NCBI GenBank assembly: GCA_947034895.1
Contig: OX344762.1
Coordinates: 20,254,760 to 20,318,759 of the forward strand
Length of the DNA stretch: 64,000 nt
Reading direction: 5' to 3'
Source of the DNA: Rhytidiadelphus loreus
Taxonomy: Eukaryota; Streptophyta; Bryopsida; Hypnales; Hylocomiaceae
A model generated the notes under the pieces. The model did not search any database. It was given only the letters and a program-made list of their open reading frames with translations, and was not told where the DNA came from. The first letter of the stretch is position 1; each line of letters begins with the position of its first letter. The translations under genes and the position numbers were made by a program. Shown piece by piece: positions 12,401 to 22,533 of the stretch.

Positions 12401-12646
12401 ATGGTCAATTTTGTTAAAATGGCGGTTTTTCATTAAAATGGCACAAAATGAAACCAATGAAAGAATTAAACCAATGGAAAGATTGTCCGATGGGAGTGGA
12501 AATGCGTGAATTAGGAGTGATTTGAATGTGCTAGGCATAAAATTGGCACATGTATGACCCTATCGTGACACACTTATTCTCCATTTGTAGAAGATATTCT
12601 ATTAAAATGGTATGCGGAATACCACCATTTTAACAAAATTGACCAT
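12401..12646. mobile_element. 246-bp MITE, TSD ATTT
   Basis: It starts ATGGTCAATTTTGTTAAAAT and ends with the inverted form …AAAATTGACCAT. ATTT is found directly on both sides (12397-12400 and 12647-12650). Length and interior (CTAGGCATAAAATTGGCACA, TATTCTCCATTTGTAGAAGA) match the copies at 19976, 58732, 60036 and 60371. Confidence 0.8.
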
Positions 12647-12800
12647 ATTTTTACATTGAACCTTAAAGGACTGAGACTTTTTTCTCCATAAAAAAACACT
12701 TGAAACTGCCATTTCTATTACAAAGAGGAAAAAAATGGAGAAGTTCATTTTCTTGCACATCTAACCATAAGATCTTTTATTAGAATAGCTTAAAAATATA

Positions 12801-12957
12801 CACTACAAGATAAAAGGGTGTTTTAAGTATAGTCCTAGAGACAAGATATTAAGTAATGACTTTTATGTAGATTTTTAGTAAAAATCTACATAAAAGTCAT
12901 TACTTAATATCTTATCTCTAGGACTATACTTAAAAACACATTTAAAACACCCCTTTA
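12801..12957. mobile_element. Short CACTA-type MITE, right end decayed
   Basis: It starts CACTACAAGATAAAAGGG and continues through the family blocks (TAGTCCTAGAGACAAGATAT). It then turns back on itself at GATTTTTAGTAAAAATC with almost no loop. The right end stops at ACACCCCTTTAT without the final CTTGTAGTG, so the end coordinate is approximate and no target duplication can be read. Confidence 0.65.
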
Positions 12958-13717
12958 TCCATTGATAGTTCTAAAATGGAATTAAAATCGTTAATCCCAA
13001 CGGTGAGATTGTTCTAACAAGATAACTTGATCCACTTTAACAATGTTTATTGGAAAATTGTAAAAATTGCATTCGACATTGAATCATGTAAGTCATTTTT
13101 CCAATAAGATGTTTAGTAACATATTGAAGAAATGTTCAAAATCGTCGTCCAAATTAGAATTACATACAGTTAGGTGGAACACAAACTAGTAGTCAATTCA
13201 ACTTGTGTTGCCATTTCTCAACTTCGACACAAGGGAAGGGTGATCCAAAAATTGGATGTCTATTTGGGAAGAAGACGTCACTTGCTCAAGCACAATGGGA
13301 GGGTGGAGATCCAAACAAGCAAGAGGGAAAAGAGTTCAATTTGTCAACATTCTTCAAAAAATAAACCGTACCCATTTTCATTTGGTCTTTTTTAGAATTG
13401 TCATAGTCAAAAGTTGTCAACATTATTGCAGCCTAGTTGGTTACAACTGTCAAAGGTGCACAAGATTGACAATAGATTCATTAGAGATTTCACAGCATTA
13501 CATGCAACTATGAGGAGTTGGAATTCGATCTACTACAGATAGAAAAGAAATCTTGGGTTTAGGAGTAGAAGTGCAAAAAAGGCAAAATGGTTTTTTCTTC
13601 CGCGCTTTTGTACAAGGCCTTGCTTTTAGGCAAATAGTGGATTCATTTGGTAAGTAGTCTTTTTTAGATGTCAACGGACTCACTTGCAACTGGCTTCAAG
13701 AGATGATTGTAATTGCT
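12958..13717. other. Intergenic DNA
   Basis: It holds only short overlapping frames (13174-13513 plus, 13498-13689 minus) with no recognisable domain. I see no supported gene. Confidence 0.4.
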
Positions 13718-14498
13718 CTACATGTAGAAGAGAAAGGGGTGTTTTAAGTATAGTCCTAGGAATATAGTCCTAACAATAATGCCCGGGGAGATCACTTAGT
13801 ATATTTATAGCATACTACGTGTGTTAACGTGATTTTTTGAACCCCTATATACTTTTTGATAAACTACAATTTCGACCTATAATTTTGAACTTAGTTTAAC
13901 AATGACTATAGGTTTCCATTGCCGAAAATCCCCAACTCAAATAACTTATGAAATGATTTGTAGAAGAGGTTGAAAAATGAACTGAAATGGCATGTTTTTA
14001 AACTCAAATATTTATAGAGAATACATTTAGATGACCATTGCATCATTATTCAAGGATAATTAACTTTCAATAGAGAGTTATTTTTAGCAATTTTTTGTTC
14101 ATTTTTTAGACAATTTTTTCTTATATAAAATAGGGGTGTGAAAGTTATTTTCAGCTCTACAATGTATTTTTTTTCTTCAAAAATTTGTAACTAATTATAA
14201 TTAACAAATAAAAATACCAATAATTCACAACATAAACTTTCAAAGTAGAGGAATGAACTCATATTTTTTTCTTTTCTTTTTATTTAAATTTTAGGACATA
14301 AAATAGGGGGTCGAAAATCTTAACGCACGTAGTTTTCAATGGACACTCTAAGTGATCTCCCTGGGCAATAATGACCTTTATATGAGATTTTTAGTAAAAT
14401 TTGATTGAAAACACATGTATTTCTAGTAAAATTTTATTAAAAATCTCTTAAAAAGGTCATTACTATTAGGACTATACTTAAAACACCCCTTTCTCTTG
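13718..14498. mobile_element. Decayed CACTA-type MITE split by a nested element
   Basis: The left part (AGAGAAAGGGGTGTTTTAAG, TAGTCCTAGG) and the right part (TAGGACTATACTTAAAACAC, CCCCTTTCTCTTG) are the two halves of the CACTA MITE family. The 586-bp element 13781-14366 sits between them. The outermost CACTA bases are lost on both sides, so the ends are approximate. Confidence 0.7.
13781..14366. mobile_element. Nested 586-bp DNA element, TSD AATAAT
   Basis: The terminal repeats are GCCCGGGGAGATCACTTAG and its inverse CTAAGTGATCTCCCTGGGC, with one mismatch in 19. AATAAT is present immediately on each side (13775-13780 and 14367-14372). There is no ORF. The second copy is at 8691-9236. Confidence 0.75.
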
Positions 14499-14744
14499 GG
14501 GTATACCCCACGACCTTTAATCACATTCGTAGTCCTACTTTCAATTGTTTTAATTTCTTCAATTGTTTTGAAAAGGTACTTTGAATTCGTTTTCTCTAAC
14601 TTGTGTAAACAACAAATTGCACTACTAATGGATAGGTTTTTCTTTGATTTTTGGATAGGTACAACTTCAGTGAGGTTCAATGGCTGCTGCAATGTTGCAT
14701 GTTTTAGAAAGTGCTTCGACGACATTAGAATTATGCTTGACAAT

Positions 14745-14897
14745 CACTACAAGAAAATAGGGGTATAAATGACTTGTCCACAATGACTCCATCGACAACA
14801 ATGACTGCAAATTAGTCATTTTGCAGTCACTTTGAAGTCATTGTTGTCGGTGGAGTCATTGTGGACAAGTCATTTATACCCCCATTTTCTTGTAGTG
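14745..14897. mobile_element. 153-bp CACTA-ended hairpin MITE, TSD AAT
   Basis: The ends are CACTACAAGAAAAT and ATTTTCTTGTAGTG, with target duplication AAT (14742-14744 and 14898-14900). About 62 bp of each arm pair with only two mismatches, leaving a small centre, so the element is essentially one hairpin. Its interior is unrelated to the 222-bp family; only the CACTA ends are shared. Confidence 0.85.
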
Positions 14898-17184
14898 AAT
14901 GAAAACTTCGGGTGCATAACTTGTTTTTTATTCAATGAATGTGTTTAGGCCTTGAAGGCAATTCCATTGAGCTAACAAAGTTTTGCAACTGTAGTAGTTT
15001 CTACAATTTTGACCAAGTGGTCTAACATTCACAACTGTCCTAGATTCTTAAACTACCCACATATCCTAAATCTACAACTGTTAAAGACAGAACTTTCACA
15101 GTTCAAACCGCGCAGTCTGAAGTCTATACAAGCCCAGGAGTTAGAAAATTGTTTCATGTCCTAGTCTTCACTTTTATAGTTCAAACTGTGCGGTCTGAAA
15201 ATGGCACACAGAATACTGCCATTTTCATGAAATTATCCTAGTTGCTAGTGTTTTTGCCTTGCATGTATTTTGTCCATGACCATGATTGCTTCTTAGGGAT
15301 ACATTTGAAATCTTTTGAAACAGAGCTCAAGATTTTTGGGAAGGCTACAAACTATATTGTCTTGCCCATTATTCTCACTATGATACATCAAAGGGACTTT
15401 TCCAATACAACAAGATGGGCGAATACTATATGGCCCGTGTTTTGCTTTGTACATTTGTTTTTTGCATTAAGTTTAGATAATTTTTAGGTAATATGCTTGT
15501 AACAACTCCTTCGTACAACATTTATGACTTTCTTGTTACATGTCAAGTAATGTGTGCGTTGCAAAACACAACTGAGGTGGCATGCAGAGCACAATTTGAT
15601 GCAGTTATTCAAGATGTTTGGGTCATAATGGAGGATTATGTCAACATCTGCCATGGCAAAGATTACACGAACCTCAGGTGACCTCTCTTTGATGTCAGTC
15701 ATGTGATGCCCTACTTGGAGCAACAAGGTTTAGATATTGTTTTTGTGTATCAAGCCTTGTATTAAGTTATTTTTTTATTGAAAAATAAATATGTGTATTT
15801 TAAGAACTATTGGTAGAATATTTATTTCTAAATTGTATTTTATTAAAGCATTGAGATTAAAAATATATATTTACAAGCTTGTTGACATCAATAATTTTTA
15901 ATTAAATATTTTTTTCATCCATCTAACTTTTTTCTAAATTAGATCTTGTATTAATTATTCATCGTGACTTAAATTTCCAAATCTTCTTTAAGAAGACATT
16001 CAAAATTTTGAATAATATTTTTATTTTTATTTTAAAAATAATTTTTTTAATTCAAAATATTGTTGTTCAAATCTAATTGCAACTATCACATAATATTAAA
16101 ATTTGAATAAATTCATATTTTAAATCTTAAGTAGTTCAAAAATCTACTTACATTAATGATTTTATTTCTAGATAGTATAGTAAGAAGAAACTATGAACAA
16201 CTCAACATTGTCATTATATCTTAAGGATTGAAGACATGTATCCGTCAATAGATTCTAGTAGAATGTTGATTGCAAATAAGCCACTTATTAACTTGGAGCA
16301 TAATCCAGCTTTAGTCGTTACACACAAGTATACGCAGTTTTTGACTTTAGTTGACTTCAACACAATCTACAAATTATGCACTTGGCAATGGGTTCTCTTC
16401 TTGAAGTCTTAGAACATGCCCATTAGTCTTGAAAAATAGATGACCTTTCTAGTCTGACTTGGAAAACTTACCCCATGAGACCAAAAAAGTATATGACCAA
16501 TTATGTACTCCAATCTGAAACTAGGAGTTGTCCTAATCTTTTAGTAGTGTTTGCAGGCCTTACATATGTTTTGCAAATGGAGTAAGACAAAAATGAAACC
16601 ACTTTCTCCAACTTTTGGAACTAAAATCTTTTCTAAAATTTTGTAAATTCATTTTCACCTTGCTTGTGGCCTCTTAAGAAGTCATGAGTGGGGCTATTCA
16701 CTTTTCTACAACCTTGAAAGTGAATGCCCCACCCCTTTTCAAGCTAATTTCCAGCCTTGTTTTCTAAGCATAGTGGTGATCATGATCTCAACTTCCCTAC
16801 AATCCTATAGATCAAGTAGAGTTACTAATTTATTTTTTACTCAAGCTCAACAATTGATATTGTTATAATTTGTCCACATTCTTCATTAACAATGGTCAAT
16901 TAGATCATCTACACATCTAAAGTTATTTTTGAAAAGTATAGTTCTTGTCAACTTATGCTAATTATAGCAAAAGTGCTTTTTTTTATTGCTCCCAATTTAT
17001 GATTCATTTGGCATCTTAATTATTCTTTTACTTTCCAATTATTATGAATCTCAAATGTGCAAGTTGTGGATTGAATTTTTTATCAAGGTTTGCATGAATT
17101 GTTGCATATTAACAATGTATTTAGTGTTGGTGTTGTATTCACAATTACAAAAATTCAACAAAAAAGTTCAACAATAAGTCATAG
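14898..17184. other. Intergenic DNA with two palindrome copies
   Basis: Two relatives of the dispersed palindrome occur at about 15100 (TTCAAACCGCGCAGTCTGAA) and 15180 (TTCAAACTGTGCGGTCTGAA). The plus-strand frames at 15242-15681 are short, overlapping and without a motif. The rest is AT-rich with no gene visible. Confidence 0.45.
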
Positions 17185-17408
17185 CACTATAAGAGAAAAG
17201 GGTGTTTTAAATGTGTTTTAAGTATAGTCTTAGAGATAAGATATTAAGTAATGACCTTTATGTAGATTTTTAGTAAAAATTTACTAAAAGTACACGTATT
17301 TTCAGTAAATTTTTACTAAAAATCTACATGATAAAGGTCAATATAAAGATCATTATTTAATATCTTATCTCTGGGATTATACTTAAAATACCCCTTTTTC
17401 TTGTAGTG
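17185..17408. mobile_element. CACTA-type MITE, 224 bp, TSD TAG
   Basis: It starts CACTATAAGAGAAAAGGG and ends TTCTTGTAGTG. The flanking duplication is TAG (17182-17184 and 17409-17411). The interior is the same as 3723-3944, including TAGAGATAAGATATTAAG and its inverse. Confidence 0.85.
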
Positions 17409-19975
17409 TAGTGAGCTTTCAATCCATAAACAAGCCACGATGAACTTTGAATCCAACAATGATCTGATTGACAATAATTAATACAACATGTAGTAACACA
17501 ACATTACAAATTACACATCCTACTAACTTATCATACAAAACTAATCATCAAAATTAATCACACAGCTTCAATGTATGACAAACATCATAGCCAACTAGCC
17601 ATGAAGGAAATAAACAACATCATAAACTTGAAAACAAGCACCAAAATGAGAAGGAAATACATAATGTCGAAAATGTGCAAATGTATGTGCAATATTGGGA
17701 ACATAAAGGTGATGAAACCATTGTATGAGGATTTGTGTGCATAAGCACCAAAAGAATGTGATGATCTTAAAAGCAATAAATCACGATGTTTGATATAATT
17801 TGCAAACAAGATTTTAGTAGATACTAAAAAATGATCTTGGTGAAGTTACAAGGCCACTTAAAATGGCAACAAATACATGTCTTAAATATCTAATGAACGT
17901 GCAACCTCTCATGGTCATTATAGTAGGTCCTACAATGGATATTATGAGTCTTCAAGCTATAGAAAAAATTCTATGTGGGTGAGAAAGATGGATTTGGTAG
18001 CTTAATTAGATTGAACGATTGTTGCATTCTTAGCAATCTTAATGCTTGGTTGTCTAAAACCATGATTCTACTTGTGAGGACAATTGAATGTTTGGGTAGG
18101 TAAAATTTACAAAGTCAATTTTGAATGGATGTTTCTAAAATTTTGAAACAAGGTTATTTTCCTAACCACCTTTATAAGAGAAGTAAATCAATCCTAATCA
18201 AATGCCTAGGTAAAAAGTTATGTTGATTGAAAAAATTCAAGTAGTTTTGGCAGTTGTAACATCTATTGAGCATCCTTTTCTAAAACCCTCATTGAATTTC
18301 AAATTTTGGCATGTATTTAATGAACATGATATAACATGAAATTGTCAAAAAATTAAACCCTATAATGTTGCAATCTAGGAAGTCAAAGATCTTAACATTT
18401 TTTCCATATATTCTAAATGTTTGTTTTTATGTTTTCACTATTTGAATTTGACAAAAAATCATCAAAAAATTCTAGTGTATTGCCAAATTACTTGACCTCT
18501 TTATATTAAAAAGTAACGTAGTGTAAAGTGGACTTCTTATTTGCTTTTGAAGTTTTGCATGAATGTACCTAACAAAATATACTAATGAATAGTGTAAATC
18601 CTCATTTTTATATAGGGCAAAAATCTCACTCCAAGAGGGCTTGAAGTGTGTTGATCCCATTTTGCAAGGATGAAAAGAAATATTTTCTCAAACTTCAAAC
18701 ATTATAATCTTGTAATCCACGTAGTCAAGATGGTCTGAATTTTTTTTCCATGCATCGTTCTAAAAGTCTAATACACTTTTGTATGGTTGGAGTTTAATAA
18801 AAACTTTAAATGTCAATTTTCATCAATTCATCAGAAATTGACAATTTTTGACAATTTTACTTGAAAAACACCCTTCATCCTTTCATCCTATAGAGTATAA
18901 GGTTTGGGCCACTAAAACTAGGTTGAAGATTCCAATGACCACTTGAATTTTTTTACTTTATTTCATTACAATTTAATTCGTTGATGAGTATATGAAACTC
19001 AGATAGTACTTTTCATAATGCCAACCTATCAATGATTTGACCTACCTACTCTCCACTTGTATTGTTTCAGTTTACAATCATTGTTATTAGAGGTACTGTA
19101 GGTACTGCATCTTTTGAGTTCATTGTCATTGTGACAAAATGTCACAACAAGTAAAAAAAAAATTGGATTTTTTCTTTTTTCATAATTTACACCCCATCAC
19201 TTTGTGAGTTAAAAAAATTAAAAAATTAAATTAATTGAAAAGTATTTTTTGAATGCCCCCCCATTCTACCATTTTGTAATTTTCAAGTGGGGGTGGGGGT
19301 GGGGGTGGCATTTGATATAGGATATATCCCTTGATCCCATTAATCCTCAATCCTCGATCCTGAACCCTCATCCAAAGGCTCTCGTTTTTCCTCAATGGGA
19401 CTCCATCAAAGGTTAATAGGGGTCTTTTTATTTACTGAATTTGATTGATGGCCTAGGTTTTTAGCAGCGCGGGGGGAGGGGAAACAAAATAGGTGGACTC
19501 AATCTTTTCAGTACATTGTGAATTATTTCATTCTTTATTACTAGATACAAATTGTTGCAAACTATTATCTAAAAACCATGATAACTCAACCCTTAAGCGC
19601 TTTGGCATTCATATTCTAGACGATGAACAAAGGGCTTCGAGGTGATGTTTTGCCCAACTAACTTTTCATTCATCCAATGTAGCACTTGAATCTTGAAAAG
19701 ACAACCTTCCTTAATGATCAATTTCAAGAATTTGCGGTAAATGATATTTCTATACAAAGATATAAACAAAAATGTGGCAAAATTAGAAAAAGAATTAAGG
19801 CGTTAAGGGGTTAACCTATAAATGCCCAAGGCTTGTTTTGAGCCTCTTGGAATTTGCTCTAAATTTAATAAAAAATCAACATCTTGATAAGTTGAATCAA
19901 TTTTTTTTGAATTGTAACCTTACAAATTCAAACTAGACATGTTAGAGATTACATAAGAATAGAAACACAACAATA
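17409..19975. other. AT-rich intergenic DNA
   Basis: No supported gene is present. Weak similarity to the 578-bp TTAA element family appears at about 18700-18780. A G-rich run lies at 19289-19308. Confidence 0.4.
19289..19308 (+). repeat. G-rich tract, possible G-quadruplex
   Basis: Three runs of five G and a terminal GG are separated by single T bases. This fits a compact G-quadruplex-forming sequence on the plus strand. It lies in intergenic DNA and no role is implied. Confidence 0.6.
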
Positions 19976-20221
19976 ATGGTCAATTTCGTTAAAATGGCGG
20001 TATTCCATTAAAATGGCACAAAATGAAATCATTGAAAGAATGAAAACAATCGAAAGATTGTCCGAGGGGAGTAGAAATGTGTGAACTAGGAGTGATTTGA
20101 ATGTGCTAGGCATAAAATTAGCACATGTATGACCCTATCATGGCACATTTATTCTCCATTTGTAGAAGATATTCCATTAAAATGGCATGCGGAATACCGC
20201 CATTTTAACGAAATTGACCAT
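19976..20221. mobile_element. 246-bp MITE, TSD AATA
   Basis: The terminal repeats ATGGTCAATTTCGTTAAAAT and ATTTTAACGAAATTGACCAT are a perfect 20-bp inverted pair. AATA flanks each side (19972-19975 and 20222-20225). Interior as in the copy at 12401. Confidence 0.85.
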
Positions 20222-21204
20222 AATATCATTTAAGGATTGGAAGATTATAATGTTTGATCATGAAGGTGTTAAAATTATGAAAAAAATTTAGTTCTCTTTT
20301 TGCATGTCAAATCTAAAAAATTGGTTACTGAAAAAATATGAGGTTGAAGGGCCTAACAAGCATAACCCTAATCAATTTATGGCTTCTGAAAATTCATTCT
20401 ACAATTTTTTTTAAATGAATTTATAGTGTGATTTTTTCTCCAAGATCTAGTGTATTTGAAGCTCATTTCCAAGAGTCCTCAACACTACGGAAAGTCAAGA
20501 TTGCAATGGGTACCCTTGCACCAAATCTTGAATAGAAAAATCATAATCATTTCATTTTCAAAATCAGATTACTGACTTCAAGAAGAACCTTTCAAGAATA
20601 TAAACTACTAAGAATAGCAAAGTTTCTTCAACACCACATTTTGGTGCCTTGCACATTTACGGGTTAATTATTCTTCTGCTCTGAACATTATAACACAATC
20701 TGAAAGCTGGACACCCCCTCTGATCATTAGTTGTTAAACATGCCATAGCAAAAAAGTCATATAACAGTGAATACAGTTAAATATACCATATCATTAGCGG
20801 TTAAATATACCATAACAAAAAGTCATAAAACAATGAATACACTTAAATATGCCATAGCAGAGCATTAAAACAATATTCATTGGCCAAATGGTAAAACAAG
20901 TGTGCCTTTGGAATATTATGTCAATTTCTCTGACAAGTTCTCTGTTGAACTTCAGTTCACTGTAGCATAATAGCTAGAAACCAGACTTTTCCAGGTCGAT
21001 TTCACGACCGTAGCAAGAGAGGAAATTATGTTTACCAAGCTTAGTATAGTCACAGAATATAGCACCATCGGAAGAATGGTTTCAAGCTTATAGTACAGAG
21101 GTTGAGACGCATTACAGGATATACAAAAAAGGTTTCAATACTAACACATGCTGTCGACCACGATGCCGTCTAGAATAGTTGATCACAGGTAACAGTTTCA
21201 ATTC
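20222..21204. other. Intergenic DNA with a short tandem duplication
   Basis: At about 20731-20870 a unit of roughly 68 bp (TTAAAYATRCCATARCAAAA…AGTCATA…AATACA) is repeated about twice with substitutions. Otherwise AT-rich with no gene visible. Confidence 0.4.
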
Positions 21205-21477
21205 AGGGAAAATCCCGACCTCCCTGCCGTAGATTTGATGAGTGATCCCAATCTGTCTGTCATGGACTTGAAGAGAGATCCCAATCTGCCTCCCGTGGAC
21301 TTGAAGAGCGATTCAAATTTCAGGAACTTGAAGGATGCGGCCAACCATGATGCAGAACTTGCACATCATAATTCACTTGAAAAGATGCCGAGGATATACC
21401 ACCATCAGATCTGTCACTTTCAGAAGAAGAATTCCAGAATTCAGGGTGCACGAAACAGGGCTTCCAACAAACAGTGA
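21205..21477. repeat. 33-bp in-frame repeats in exon-like sequence, strand undecided
   Basis: Three to four 33-bp units (GATCCCAATCTG…GACTTGAAGAG) run from about 21211 to 21330. On the plus strand they read as 11-residue repeats of the type DPNLPPVDLKS, open to a stop at 21477. On the minus strand the same bases read as (GR)LGSLFKS repeats ending in a stop near 21200. The local base composition is richer in G+C than the surroundings, which suggests coding use. The minus reading could be the last exon of a gene containing 21920-22161, since the phases fit (AG plus T). I cannot decide the strand. Confidence 0.3.
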
Positions 21478-21919
21478 CCAACAAAATCAAGCATGAAGCT
21501 GCACACCTTGTTCACTGCTGTACATGTGTTATTGAACCCAAGTCGGTCCAAACGTCCATATTAACACTATCTCCTCAATGCCCAAGTGGTTGCTTCCATA
21601 TCTATAGGGTATAGTTGGAATAAATCATTTAAAAAGCTTCAACCAAGGTCACAAAATATACCAATTGAAAGAGGAACTCATACACTACTGTTTAGACGAC
21701 AGAAGTCAATGTTTTGAAAGGTACTAAAAGCTGCCAAAGTGGACTTTCTATTCTTGGGACTTGGGGCTAATTGTTCTTTTCACAATTGAGTCCTTATTCG
21801 CATCAAGGTAGGAATCAGTTTGAATTTGTGAGCACTATGCATGCTCTAATAAGCAATGAAGAGATGCAAAGATTTCAAAAAATTCCATCATGAGTAGGGA
21901 GTAGGGCTTCCCCACTTAC

Positions 21920-22161
21920 CTAGTGTCACTGTATTCTCGATAAGACCGTCTGTGATATTCTGTATCTGAACGCCGCTGATGTGAGGACCTGGGTCTGTCT
22001 CTAAAGTAAGCAGGCTCTTGGTGACGAGGATAATAATGATGAGCTCTTCTGTGTTGTCCTTCAGTTCTCGCTCGTTTTGTCAACACTTCTTTAGCTTCAT
22101 CTTCTCCCCAAGTGATTGTTTGTTCTAGAGACGAGGCGAAAGACCAATCCGGGCCAAAGTT
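21920..22161 (-). CDS. Candidate internal exon, arginine/tyrosine-rich low-complexity protein
   Basis: On the minus strand the stretch starts after a strong acceptor (tgttttttgcag), stays open for 242 bases and ends at a consensus donor (CTAG|GTAAGT). It encodes a region starting NFGPDWSF, then ITWGEDEAKE, then a segment dominated by R, H, Y, S and E with many RS, RR and YR pairs, as in disordered RNA-associated tails. It lies 372 bases downstream of the last exon of the left helicase copy on the same strand. It could therefore be a further 3' exon of that gene, if the helicase frame is spliced before its stop, or part of a separate gene. It has no counterpart beside the right helicase copy. 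Identity is not recognised. Confidence 0.5.
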
Positions 22162-22533
22162 CTGCAAAAAACAGGAGTAATGAAATAAACAAAATAATAA
22201 CAAAGTGCTGGAGCGATGCGACTTTTGATTCAACGTAAGCACAAAGATTGCACAAAGATCTGCTTTTGCAAAATCAGAGGAAATTTTGCACACATAGAAG
22301 TAGCATCTCCATGTTAATCTGATAGAGCATTAGATCAATATTAAGATAATGTCAAATTAATATGAAGTTATTTTTGACTCAATGTTACCACATTAGTTGC
22401 AAGTAGAACATCAAATTATTGACTTAAACATCACACTAACATTAACAACACGTCAACATTGCACTAACATTTACTCGACATGAGGATTGTATGAATCAAA
22501 TGCCCATGAACCACTGTTGCACACCAGAGATCT

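Noticed and set aside
15242..15726. Small genes on both strands
   Set aside because: Overlapping short frames with no conserved block, splice logic or initiation context.
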